DNA from: Deltaproteobacteria bacterium
GTDB taxonomy: Bacteria > Myxococcota > Myxococcia > SLRQ01
DNA: 64,000 bases
NCBI GenBank assembly: GCA_029210625.1
Contig: JARGFU010000021.1
Coordinates: 35,350 to 99,349, forward strand
Direction of reading: 5' to 3'
Part shown: positions 9,093 through 16,115 of the stretch, piece after piece
Layout of the letters: each line of letters begins with the position of its first letter
Position numbering within the stretch: the first letter of the stretch is position 1
Notes under the pieces: generated by a model
Databases searched by the model: none
The model's input: the letters and a program-made list of their open reading frames with translations, nothing else
What the model was told of the DNA's origin: nothing
Position numbers and translations under genes: made by a program

Positions 9093-9122
9093 TCTATAGC
9101 GACCGACTCCGACGGCCGTCAA
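9093..9122 (-). promoter_or_regulatory. Sigma-70-like promoter for dprA-topA
   Basis: On the minus strand TTGACG (9122-9117) is followed after 18 nt by TATAGA (9098-9093), about 50 nt before the dprA ATG. The match is good for a GC-rich genome. It lies just before dprA, outside the heptamer repeat block. Confidence 0.5.
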
Positions 9123-9197
9123 GCGGCCTCTGGTGGTCGGCGTCGGCCTGGCACCCTAGCAAGGGCCCCTGACATGCCGGATTCCGGGGCCTTGCGG

Positions 9198-9345
9198 GCT
9201 ACGAGCTGCGAGCTACGAGCTACGAGCTACGAGCTACGAGCTACGAGCGATCGACGGGATGCGACGGAAGCAGAACGGCCGCCGCGGTTCGAACCTGCGG
9301 CGGCCGAGCTCGCAGCTCGGAGCTCGAAGCCCGGAGCTGCGGACG
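9198..9345. repeat. Heptamer tandem repeat and inverted-repeat block (copy 1)
   Basis: About seven near-perfect copies of the 7-bp unit GAGCTAC run from 9198 to 9248. A hairpin (9276-9306) follows, then an imperfect partner arm made of CAGCTCG, GAGCTCG and AAGC units (9306-9339). It occupies most of the gap between the LysM gene and dprA. A shorter relative lies at 27409-27446. The reading frame is open on the plus strand but has no gene character. Confidence 0.8.
9276..9306 (-). terminator. Perfect GC-rich hairpin downstream of the LysM gene
   Basis: CGGCCGCCGC (9276-9285) and GCGGCGGCCG (9297-9306) are perfectly complementary and enclose GGTTCGAACCT. It lies about 50 bp after the LysM gene stop. 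There is no clear T-tract, so it may act as a transcript-end stabiliser or a factor-dependent terminator. Confidence 0.55.
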
Positions 9346-9356
9346 CGAAGCGAGCG

Positions 9357-10547
9357 TCAGCGCATCGCGGTGGCGCCCACCCGCATGATGGCCCGGTCGC
9401 CCACGCCGATCTCCTTGAGCGAGCGCACGACCACGCAGGTCGAGACCTCGTCCCGGGCCTCGATGACCATCACCCGGCCGATGGCCTCCCAGGGCAGGCG
9501 CTCCTGCTCCTTCATCCGCAGGTCGAGGTCGAGGGGATCGCCCCGCTGATAGAGGGTGAAGGAGTTGCCCACCTCGACGCCGTGGCGGCGGCCCTTGTCG
9601 ACGAAGATGAAGTGCGACTCGCCGATGGTGACCTGCGCGGGCATGAAGGTGGCGAGCACGATGCCCTCGAGCTCGACCTGGTTGGGCCGCTCGAGCACGG
9701 TGCGGCCGAGCGCCTCGTTCCAGGGCATCAGGCGATCACCCCGGCTGATGGTGTCCTGCACGCCCTCGATGGCGATGGTCGGGAAGGTGCCCTGGTCGGC
9801 CGCGACGATCCGGGCCACGCCCAGGATGCGGGTCAGGTAGCCGGCCGAGTTGCCGGTCTTGGGGTGGATGATCTCGCGGTCGGTGCGGAAGACGACGTAG
9901 CGCGACCCGATGGTGACCTCGGTCGGGAACTTCACGTAGGCCTGGTCGTAGGTCGTCAGCAGGGTCTTCTCCTCGAAGGAGGAGATCAGCGTCCCGGCGG
10001 ACTCGAGCTCGGCCCGGGTCACGAAGCCCTCGTCGAGGAGGCGCATGCTCGCCGGGGCCTGGTAGCGCTTGCCGACCACGGCGACCTCGGTCTCGTCGCC
10101 GATGTCCTCCGCCTCGGGCTCGGTCTCCTCGGGCTCGACCTCGGTGGGCAGCTGCTCACCGCCGAAGAAGGAGATGGTGGTGCCCGGCTCGATCCAGTTG
10201 GGGTTCTCGATCTGACCGTTCAGCGACCACACCTTCGGCCAGTACCAGGGGTTGCCCAGGAAGGTGGAGGTGATGTCCCAGAGGGTGTCGCCCTGGCGCA
10301 CGGTGTAGGTCTGCGGCGCGCGGGAGAAGTCGGGCTCGGGGCCGGGGAAGACGGGCTCACCGGAGCTGGAGGCGCCGGGCTCGTCCATGGGTGCAGGGAC
10401 CCCCTCGTCACCCTCGCCCTCCCCCTCGTCGGCGGCGTAGTCGTCGCCGCCGTCGTCGTACTGCCCGTAGGCCACGGGGGTGAGGGCCACGAGGGCCGTC
10501 AGGGCGATGGCCGAGACCAGCAGTCTCGGTTGGGTGGACCAGCGCAT
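9357..10547 (-). CDS. Exported LysM-domain protein
   Basis: A 396-residue protein starting at ATG 10547, preceded by an excellent Shine-Dalgarno (GGAGGAAA). A signal peptide ends near PVAYGQ. An acidic linker follows, then one LysM domain (YTVRQGDTLWDITSTFLGN, about residues 65-115), which binds peptidoglycan glycan chains. The rest is a ~270-residue region repeatedly using beta-rich patterns such as IGSRYVVFRTD, SRGDRLMPW and VGNSFTLYQRGD. This layout is common in myxobacterial LysM proteins of unknown role. It stands alone between a repeat block and its own promoter. A cell-wall-associated periplasmic location is inferred. Confidence 0.85.
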   Translation of the reverse strand: MRWSTQPRLLVSAIALTALVALTPVAYGQYDDGGDDYAADEGEGEGDEGVPAPMDEPGASSSGEPVFPGPEPDFSRAPQTYTVRQGDTLWDITSTFLGNPWYWPKVWSLNGQIENPNWIEPGTTISFFGGEQLPTEVEPEETEPEAEDIGDETEVAVVGKRYQAPASMRLLDEGFVTRAELESAGTLISSFEEKTLLTTYDQAYVKFPTEVTIGSRYVVFRTDREIIHPKTGNSAGYLTRILGVARIVAADQGTFPTIAIEGVQDTISRGDRLMPWNEALGRTVLERPNQVELEGIVLATFMPAQVTIGESHFIFVDKGRRHGVEVGNSFTLYQRGDPLDLDLRMKEQERLPWEAIGRVMVIEARDEVSTCVVVRSLKEIGVGDRAIMRVGATAMR

Positions 10548-10605
10548 GGGCTTTCCTCCGAAAATGGGGGCCGGGCGGACCCGGCCATAGCTCGACTTCT
10601 CGTCG

Positions 10606-10633
10606 ATTCTGCCCCAAGCCCATCCCAAGTCAA
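10606..10633 (-). promoter_or_regulatory. Sigma-70-like promoter for the LysM gene
   Basis: On the minus strand TTGACT (10633-10628), a 16-nt spacer and CAGAAT (10611-10606) lie about 60 nt before the start. The region 10548-10757 holds nothing else I can identify. Confidence 0.45.
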
Positions 10634-10757
10634 ACAAACGACATGGGCCGGCCCCCGAGTTTGTGCATGGGAACCCGGGGCAGTAGCGCGCGCAGGCGGC
10701 GCCCAGCCGGCGCAGCGCGGCGGACCACTGGCGCCGCGAGCGCAAGATGGGGGGTAC

Positions 10758-10778
10758 GGGGGGAGTAGAGCTCCCCCC
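10758..10778 (-). terminator. Hairpin after pgeF
   Basis: GGGGGGAG (10758-10765) pairs with CTCCCCCC (10771-10778) across a 5-nt loop, immediately after the pgeF stop. There is no U-tract on the minus strand, so termination is plausible, not certain. Confidence 0.55.
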
Positions 10779-10780
10779 GG

Positions 10781-11554
10781 TCAGACCGGTGCCTCTATGA
10801 AGGATAGGTGCCGGCCGGTGAGGCCCCGGTCCCGGCGGTGGGAGAAGAAGCGCTCGGCGTCGCAGGCGGTACAGGCGTTCAGCACCTCCACCCGCTCCCG
10901 GGGCACCCCCGCCCCTGCCAGGACCCGGAGGTTGGCCTCCACCAGGTCCAGGTGCGGCTTCGGCCCCCGCGTCCGGTCGACGACCTCCTCCCCGAGGGCG
11001 TCCACGAAGCGCCGGGCGAGGGCCTCGTCCACCTCGTAGCAGCAGCGCCGGATCGAGGGGCCGATGGCCACCTCCACGCTCTCGAGCGGACCGAGGACGA
11101 GGGCCCCGGCGGCGGCGATTCCCTCCAGGGTCCCCCGCCAGCCGGCGTGGATGGCGGCCACCGCGGTCCGGCCGCCCTCGCCCGCCCCGCAGGCCAGGAG
11201 GGGGACGCAGTCGGCGGTCCGGACCCCGACCGAGACCCCCGGCGCCGCGGTGTAGAGGCCGTCGGCCTCCACCCGCGAGAGCTCGGCCCACCCGGCGGCG
11301 TCGAGGCGGGCCGGCACCTCGACCATCCGGCGGCCGTGCACCTGGGAGACCTGGGCCACCGGCTCGACGCCGGCGGCGGCCTCCAGGCGGCGGCAGTTCA
11401 GGGCGACCGTCTCCGGGTCGTCGCCGACCGCCCGCCCCAGGTTCAGGCCGGCGTAGGCGCCCTCGCTCGCCCCCCCGCCCCGCAGGGAGAAGCCGTGGCG
11501 CAGGCCCCGGGCCGAGAGCCGCGTGGCGGTGAGGAAGAGTCGCGCCTCGCTCAT
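10781..11554 (-). CDS. pgeF: Polyphenol oxidase / laccase-domain protein (PgeF/YfiH family)
   Basis: A 257-residue cytosolic protein of the DUF152/laccase-domain family. In E. coli the homologue is a purine-nucleoside-active enzyme that corrects misincorporated L-Ser in peptidoglycan precursors. The zinc-site residues are visible: His in SQVHGRRM, Cys in RTADCVPLLACG and His in IHAGWRGTLEGI. The C-terminus has the family pattern CTACDAERFFSHRRD. Its ATG overlaps the kinase stop (ATGA), so it is translated from the kinase transcript. That coupling to a Ser/Thr kinase is unusual and may only reflect compact packing. Confidence 0.92.
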   Translation of the reverse strand: MSEARLFLTATRLSARGLRHGFSLRGGGASEGAYAGLNLGRAVGDDPETVALNCRRLEAAAGVEPVAQVSQVHGRRMVEVPARLDAAGWAELSRVEADGLYTAAPGVSVGVRTADCVPLLACGAGEGGRTAVAAIHAGWRGTLEGIAAAGALVLGPLESVEVAIGPSIRRCCYEVDEALARRFVDALGEEVVDRTRGPKPHLDLVEANLRVLAGAGVPRERVEVLNACTACDAERFFSHRRDRGLTGRHLSFIEAPV

Positions 11555-12492
11555 CCCATCCACTCCTCGAAGAGCTCCCCGGCCTCGTCCTGCATCAGAT
11601 CCCAGTCCTCGGCGTAGCAGACCGCGGCCAGGGCGTCGCGGAAGGCCGCCGCGGTGGCGTAGCGCTTGCGGGCGTTGCGGTGGAGGGCGCGGTGCACGAC
11701 CTCGGCGATGCTCCCCGGGAGGTCCGGGGCGACCCGCGTCAGCTTGGGCACCTTGCCGTCGCGGATGGCGAGCATGACCTCCTGATCGCCCACCTGATCG
11801 AAGGCGTGCCGCCCGGCGAGCAGCTCGTAGAGCACCGCGCCGGCGGCGAAGACGTCGGTGGTGGGCCCGAGCTCGCCGGCCACCACCTGCTCGGGGGAGA
11901 GGTAGCGCAGCTTCCCCTTCACCCGCCCGTCGGGGACGCCCTCGCCGAGGCCCGAGACCAGCGCGATGCCGAGATCGGCGAGCTTCACCCTCCCCTCGCG
12001 ATCGACGAAGACGTTCGAGGGGGTGACGTCCCGGTGGATCAGCCCCAGGGGGGTGCCGCTGTGGCCGGTGGCGCCGTGGAGGTACTCGAGGCCCTCGAGC
12101 ACCTGCAGCAGGACGTAGGTCGCCAGCCGCGGGGGCCAGGGGTAGCCGGGCCGCTCCTCGAGGAGGGCCTCGAGATCCCAGCCCTCCACCAGCTCCATGA
12201 GCAGCCAGCCGCAGCGCTCGTGCACCCCCGAGGCGTAGACCCGCACCAGGTTCGGGTGCCGGAGCATGGGGGCCACGTCGGCCTCGGTGAGGAAGGCGGC
12301 CCGGGCCTCGGGATCCCCCTGGAGCTCGGGGAGCATCCGCTTGAGGGCGAAGCGCTCCGGCACGCCCGGGAGCGAGGGGCCGGCGTCGGGAGCGCGGACG
12401 GCCTCGAAGACCTCGGCCATCCCGCCCCGGCCGAGGCCCCGCAGGAGGAGGAAGTCTGCGAATCGCTCGCCTTCGGCTCGTCGCGCGCTCAC
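11551..12492 (-). CDS. Hanks-type Ser/Thr protein kinase (soluble, kinase domain only)
   Basis: About 313 residues. The kinase domain spans almost the whole protein: glycine loop GLGRGGMAEVFEA, lysine in FALKRMLPEL, catalytic loop HRDVTPSNVFVD, metal motif DLG instead of DFG, and YLSPEQVV. The HRDVTPSN loop with a Thr two residues after Asp is a frequent variant in myxobacterial kinases. There is no membrane segment or sensor domain; the C-terminal tail is short and acidic. The GTG start at 12492 is the least extended choice; GTG at 12510 is possible. It precedes pgeF with a 4-nt overlap and is divergent from a lipoprotein gene. Confidence 0.88.
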   Translation of the reverse strand: MSARRAEGERFADFLLLRGLGRGGMAEVFEAVRAPDAGPSLPGVPERFALKRMLPELQGDPEARAAFLTEADVAPMLRHPNLVRVYASGVHERCGWLLMELVEGWDLEALLEERPGYPWPPRLATYVLLQVLEGLEYLHGATGHSGTPLGLIHRDVTPSNVFVDREGRVKLADLGIALVSGLGEGVPDGRVKGKLRYLSPEQVVAGELGPTTDVFAAGAVLYELLAGRHAFDQVGDQEVMLAIRDGKVPKLTRVAPDLPGSIAEVVHRALHRNARKRYATAAAFRDALAAVCYAEDWDLMQDEAGELFEEWMG

Positions 12493-12534
12493 CGCCGGGC
12501 ATGATCGCACAGCTCCGTGATCGCTGCCGGTGCT

Positions 12535-12564
12535 TTGCACAACTCGCTCCCGTCCCTCTATGCT
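12535..12564 (+). promoter_or_regulatory. Promoter giving a leaderless transcript for the Cys-rich lipoprotein
   Basis: TTGCAC (12535-12540), 18 nt, then TATGCT (12559-12564). Transcription would start at or near the GTG start codon at 12571, which has no Shine-Dalgarno sequence. Confidence 0.5.
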
Positions 12565-12570
12565 CTGTCG

Positions 12571-13497
12571 GTGCAGACCCGCTCCAGAGATCTCCTCCTC
12601 GCACCGCTCCTCCTGATCCTCCTCCTCGGCCCCGGCTGCCCGGGACCCGACGAGCCGGGCGGCGACGGCGGCGGCGGCAGCGACGCGGGCCTCGACGGCG
12701 GCGGCCCCGACGGGGGGGAACCGGACGGTGGCGCCGACGCCGGCTGCGAGGATCCCGCCTGCGTCCCCTGCGCGCAGGGCGGCGCCTACTGTCCGGCCGG
12801 AGAGATCTGCCTCGACGAGCGCTGCCAGGAGAGCTGCGAGGCGGGCACCCAGCGCTGCCAGGGGCCTCGCCTCGAGGTCTGCAACGCCAGCGGCACCTAC
12901 GATCCCATCGCGAGCTGCGGGCTCGGCGGCCTCTGTCAGGGGGACGCCTGCGTGGCCGTGACCGACTGCGCCGGCGACTCCCCCCCCTGCTGCTCCCAGC
13001 CCTCGGAGTGCGAGGGCCTCGCCGAGCTCTACACCTGCTCCGAGTGCCGGCCCACGGTGCGGACGATCGCCTGCGCGAGCGGGGCCTGCCTCCAGCTGCC
13101 GACGGGCCTGGACTTCACCCTCCTCGGGGACGCCAGCGGCCTGCCGGATCCGACCCGCGTCGCCTCGGGGGTCATCACGATCTACCGCGGCGAGACCGCC
13201 GACGGGCGCGTCGCCGACTGCGCGACCCTCCTCGATCAGAGCCTGGGCAGCTCGCCCCACGACGCCGAGGACCCCCAGCTCAACCCCACCATCTCCCGGC
13301 CCTACGAGTTCACCGGCGGCACGGGCTCGGATCTCTTCACGGCGCTCGTCCTCGGCTCCCCGGGGGGCGGCGACCAGACCATCGTCTTCTCGGTCTACGA
13401 CGACACCCGGGGCCGCGGCCTGCGCCTGGGCCGCGGCTGCGTCGACCACGCCGAGCCCCTGATGGGCGAGACCCTCACCCTCTCCCTGCTCCCCTGA
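12571..13497 (+). CDS. Cysteine-rich lipoprotein with Asp/Gly-rich linker
   Basis: About 308 residues. From GTG 12571 it has a short basic n-region (QTRSRD), a leucine-rich core and lipobox GPGC. A Gly/Asp/Ala linker of about 45 residues follows. The next ~100 residues hold about 20 cysteines, as in small disulfide-rich extracellular modules. The C-terminal ~130 residues form a beta-rich domain with no family I recognise (starting LDFTLLGDASG). Such DGG-linker lipoproteins are typical of Myxococcota. It would sit at the outer membrane. It is followed 2 nt later by the DsrE-like gene, so the two are probably one operon. Confidence 0.8.
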   Translation: MQTRSRDLLLAPLLLILLLGPGCPGPDEPGGDGGGGSDAGLDGGGPDGGEPDGGADAGCEDPACVPCAQGGAYCPAGEICLDERCQESCEAGTQRCQGPRLEVCNASGTYDPIASCGLGGLCQGDACVAVTDCAGDSPPCCSQPSECEGLAELYTCSECRPTVRTIACASGACLQLPTGLDFTLLGDASGLPDPTRVASGVITIYRGETADGRVADCATLLDQSLGSSPHDAEDPQLNPTISRPYEFTGGTGSDLFTALVLGSPGGGDQTIVFSVYDDTRGRGLRLGRGCVDHAEPLMGETLTLSLLP

Positions 13498-13499
13498 AG

Positions 13500-13868
13500 A
13501 TGACCGCCTCGCTCCTCCTCGTCCTGCAGAGCGACGATCCGCGCCGGCTGCGCTCGGGCCTCGCGCTGGCGGCCGCCGCCGCCGCCCGGGACGAGACGGT
13601 GACGATCCTCTGGGAGGGGCCGGCGCTGCAGGCCCTCTGCGCCGGAGAGCTGGCCCGCTCGGCCGGTGACTGGCCCGCCGGGGTGGATCAACCCTCCGAG
13701 CTGCACGACGCCCTCTGCTCCCTCTCGACGGTTCAGCAGGTGGCCTGCCCCACCTCGGTGCGGGAGGCTCGCCTCGAGGTCGAGGTGGTCGAGCGCTTCG
13801 TGGATGGGATCCGCGGGCTGCCCACGATCCTCGGGGAGTGCGCCGGGGCGCGGATCGTCTACGTCTGA
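13500..13868 (+). CDS. DsrE/DsrF-like small protein
   Basis: A 122-residue cytosolic protein with the start typical of the DsrE-like fold: a beta strand (SLLLVLQSDD), an Ala-rich helix (SGLALAAAAAARDE) and VTILWEGPALQAL. Members of this fold move sulfur or act as small regulatory subunits. A Cys at the end of the third element (ALCAGELA) might be functional, but no sulfur-relay neighbour is present, so the role stays open. The start codon lies 2 nt after the lipoprotein stop. Its own stop abuts hairpin repeat copy 2. Confidence 0.6.
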   Translation: MTASLLLVLQSDDPRRLRSGLALAAAAAARDETVTILWEGPALQALCAGELARSAGDWPAGVDQPSELHDALCSLSTVQQVACPTSVREARLEVEVVERFVDGIRGLPTILGECAGARIVYV

Positions 13869-13878
13869 CCGAGGAGAC

Positions 13879-13980
13879 GACAGGAAGAGCCGCCGAGGCT
13901 GATGCTGAGGCGGATGCCGAGGGTCTCACCAGGCATCAGCTTCAGCCTCAGCATCAGCCTCAGCGGGTTCTCCCTTCGGC
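13879..13980. repeat. Hexamer-built hairpin repeat between convergent genes (copy 2)
   Basis: It shares both ends with copy 1 (5298-5393): GACAGGAA-N-AGCCGC at the left and CTCAGCGGGTTCTCCCTTCGGC-type sequence at the right. The arms are runs of GAGGCT, GATGCT, GAGGCG and GATGCC, complementary to the right arm (CAGCCTCAGCATCAGCCTCA). The right arm runs into the lysine aminomutase gene and supplies its last codons and its TGA stop at 13960-13962. A bidirectional terminator role is likely. Confidence 0.8.
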
Positions 13981-15087
13981 ATCGGGCCCCGGGTCCGGAT
14001 ACACGAAGGCCCCCCCCCGGAAGTCGCGCAGGGTGATCGTCCCCTCGCCGCGCTCGACGATCGGATCCGGCGCCAGCACGACCTTCCCCCCGCCCCCGGG
14101 CAGGTCGATCGCGTAGTGCGGGATCGCCAGGCCGCTCACCCTCCCCCGCAGCTCCCGCAGGATCGCGAGGCCCTCCTGGAGGGTGGTGCGCAGGTGGGCC
14201 GTGCCCGCGGCGAGATCGCCCTGGTGCAGGTAGTAGGGCCGGACCCGGTGGCGCAGGAGGGTGAGGTTCAGCTCCCGCAGGATCTCGGCCGAGTCGTTCA
14301 CGCCGCGCAGGAGCACCGTCTGGTTCTCGACGGGCACGCCGGCATCCACCAGCCGCTCGGCCGCCGCCATGGCCTCGGGGGTGCACTCCCGGGGGTGGTT
14401 GAAGTGGGTCATCAGGTAGAGGGGCGCATGGCGGCGCAGCAGGGCCGCCAGCGCCTCGGTGATCCGCATCGGCAGCGCCGCCGGCAGGCGGCTGGCGACC
14501 CGCAGGACCTCGAGCGAGGGCAGGGAGCGCAGCTGACCGAGGAGCGCGTCGAGGCGCTCGTCGGAGAGCAGGAGCGGATCCCCGCCGCTGACGATCACCT
14601 CCCGGATCCCGGGGTGCTCCCGGAGGTAGGCGAGCGCCTCGTCCATCGCCGCCGCGTCGAAGCTGGCCTCCCCCCCGGCGGTGATCCGCCGCCGGGTGCA
14701 GTGGCGGCAGTAGATGGCGCAGTGATCCACCGCGATCAGCAGGGCGCGGTCCGGGTACTTGTGCACCAGGGCCCGGGTGGGCCGGTACAGATCCTCGCCC
14801 AGGGGATCCCGGTGCTCGGTCGGCAGCACCACCGCCTCCTGCGCCAGCGGCACCACCTGCCGCCGGATGGGGCAGTCGGGATCGGCGCGGTCGATGAGCG
14901 AGGCGTAGTAGGGCGTGATGCCGATCCGGAAGACCCCGGCGCCCAGCTCGAGGCCCCGCCGCTCCGCCTCGGTGAGGGGGAGGAAGGCGGCGAGGTCCCC
15001 GGCGTCGCGCAGGGCGTTCTGCAGCTGCCAGCGCCAGTCTCCCCAGCGCTCGTCCTCGGGGCCGAGGGAGGCGACGCGGAGGGCCAC
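13960..15087 (-). CDS. kamA: Radical SAM lysine 2,3-aminomutase (KamA family)
   Basis: A 375-residue radical SAM, PLP-dependent enzyme that converts L-lysine to beta-lysine. The Fe-S motif is CAIYCRHC near residue 120, preceded by the KYPDR pattern. Two lysine-contacting aspartates are preserved, in LLRGVND and AIDLPGGGG, and the PLP lysine follows in GGGGKVVL. The EF-P-modifying paralogue EpmB lacks the DLPGGGGK element, so a true aminomutase is more likely. It is a little shorter than the clostridial enzyme. The GTG start overlaps the ridA stop by one base. No ablB acetyltransferase is adjacent. The last codons come from repeat copy 2. Confidence 0.87.
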   Translation of the reverse strand: MALRVASLGPEDERWGDWRWQLQNALRDAGDLAAFLPLTEAERRGLELGAGVFRIGITPYYASLIDRADPDCPIRRQVVPLAQEAVVLPTEHRDPLGEDLYRPTRALVHKYPDRALLIAVDHCAIYCRHCTRRRITAGGEASFDAAAMDEALAYLREHPGIREVIVSGGDPLLLSDERLDALLGQLRSLPSLEVLRVASRLPAALPMRITEALAALLRRHAPLYLMTHFNHPRECTPEAMAAAERLVDAGVPVENQTVLLRGVNDSAEILRELNLTLLRHRVRPYYLHQGDLAAGTAHLRTTLQEGLAILRELRGRVSGLAIPHYAIDLPGGGGKVVLAPDPIVERGEGTITLRDFRGGAFVYPDPGPDAEGRTR

Positions 15088-15479
15088 TAGCGCGGACCGG
15101 CGGCGATGCAGGAGATCTCGACCCGAGCCCCCTTGGGCAGCGCGGCCACCTGCACGGTCGCCCGGGCCGGCGGCTCACTCTCGAAGCGCGCGCCGTAGAT
15201 CTCGTTGACCACCGTGAAGTCGCCGAGGTCGGCCAGGAAGATCGTCGACTGCACGACGTCGGCGAAGCCGAGGCCCGCGGCCGCCAGGACCGCCTCGAGG
15301 TTCTTCATCACCTGCTCGGTCTCGGCGGCGATCTCGCCGCCCCCCACCATCTCGCCGGTGGCGGGATCGAGGGGGATCTGGCCGGAGGTGAAGAGCAGTC
15401 CGCCCGGGGCGAGCACGGCCTGCGAGTAGGGGCCGATGGCGGCCGGGGCGGCTTCCGTGGAGATGATCTTCTTCTGCAT
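15087..15479 (-). CDS. ridA: RidA family reactive enamine/imine deaminase
   Basis: A 130-residue YjgF/YER057c/UK114 protein that hydrolyses reactive 2-aminoacrylate-type intermediates from PLP enzymes. It has the hallmarks AAIGPYSQAV, LLFTSGQIPLDP, MKNLEAVLAAAG and the catalytic Arg in PARATVQVAALP, with Glu in VEISCIA. Length and pattern match the active RidA subfamily. It lies directly upstream of the PLP-dependent aminomutase with a one-base overlap. GAGGG precedes the ATG. Confidence 0.95.
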   Translation of the reverse strand: MQKKIISTEAAPAAIGPYSQAVLAPGGLLFTSGQIPLDPATGEMVGGGEIAAETEQVMKNLEAVLAAAGLGFADVVQSTIFLADLGDFTVVNEIYGARFESEPPARATVQVAALPKGARVEISCIAAGPR

Positions 15480-15506
15480 GGCGCCCTCTTTAGCGCCTTC
15501 GGGTCG

Positions 15507-16115
15507 CTAGACCCAGAGCAGTGCGAGGACCAGGGCCGCGCCCACGAGCTCTCGCTGGGCGGGCTCGAGATCCCGCTTCACCCAGATCGTCCGCCAGCGC
15601 TCTCCCGGCGTGCTGCCCCGGGTCAGATCGAGCAGCGCCTCGCCCTCCGGCCGCTCGAAGGTCAGGCGGGAGCGCAGGGAGGAGGGCCGCACGTGCACCC
15701 GCGCCACGCCGGCGGCGTCCCTCACCACCAGGACCGTGCGCAGGAAGCGTCCGATCTGGTCGGTGTGGGCGAAGACCAGCCCCGCGTCGTCCCGGAGCTC
15801 GAAGCCGCGCCCCGAGGGCGCCCCCTCGGCGAAGGGGGTGTTGTAGGGGAAGCGGTGCACCGCCTCGCCGTGGCTGTGCCCGCCGCCGTCCTCCACCCTC
15901 CAGACGGTGTCCAGCTCGCGGGTGTCGACGTCCAGGCGCAGGGCCCGCCGCGCGAAGCGCTTGTCCAGCAGCTGCCCGAGGGCGGACTGCTTCACCTTCA
16001 GCCGCACCATCCCTCCGCTGGAGCGCAGGTCGAGGGTGCGGATCATCCCGAAGACGGTCAGGTCTCCCCGGACCAGCTCGGCCAGGGGCGCCAGGGAGCT
16101 CGGGGTCGGGGCCAT
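15507..16115 (-). CDS. Conserved protein of unknown function with a hydrophobic C-terminal tail
   Basis: A 202-residue protein I cannot assign. Its ATG begins at the base right after the stop of the (p)ppGpp synthetase gene, so the two are surely co-transcribed. It is beta-strand rich (MIRTLDLRSSGG, VRLKVKQSALGQLL, VLVVRDAAGVARVHVRP) with a His-containing loop (EDGGGHSHGEAVHRF). It ends in about 13 mostly hydrophobic residues (VGAALVLALLWV), which could be a tail anchor. There is no signal peptide. A scramblase/LURP-one-like barrel is one fold possibility, unproven. Confidence 0.6.
   Translation of the reverse strand: MAPTPSSLAPLAELVRGDLTVFGMIRTLDLRSSGGMVRLKVKQSALGQLLDKRFARRALRLDVDTRELDTVWRVEDGGGHSHGEAVHRFPYNTPFAEGAPSGRGFELRDDAGLVFAHTDQIGRFLRTVLVVRDAAGVARVHVRPSSLRSRLTFERPEGEALLDLTRGSTPGERWRTIWVKRDLEPAQRELVGAALVLALLWV

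Noticed and set aside
9198..9345. A CRISPR array
   Set aside because: The repeats are 7 bp and directly adjacent with no spacers, and no cas genes are near.
9259..9549. Plus-strand frame starting in the heptamer repeat
   Set aside because: It reads from non-coding repeats into the antisense of the LysM gene; no signal of its own.
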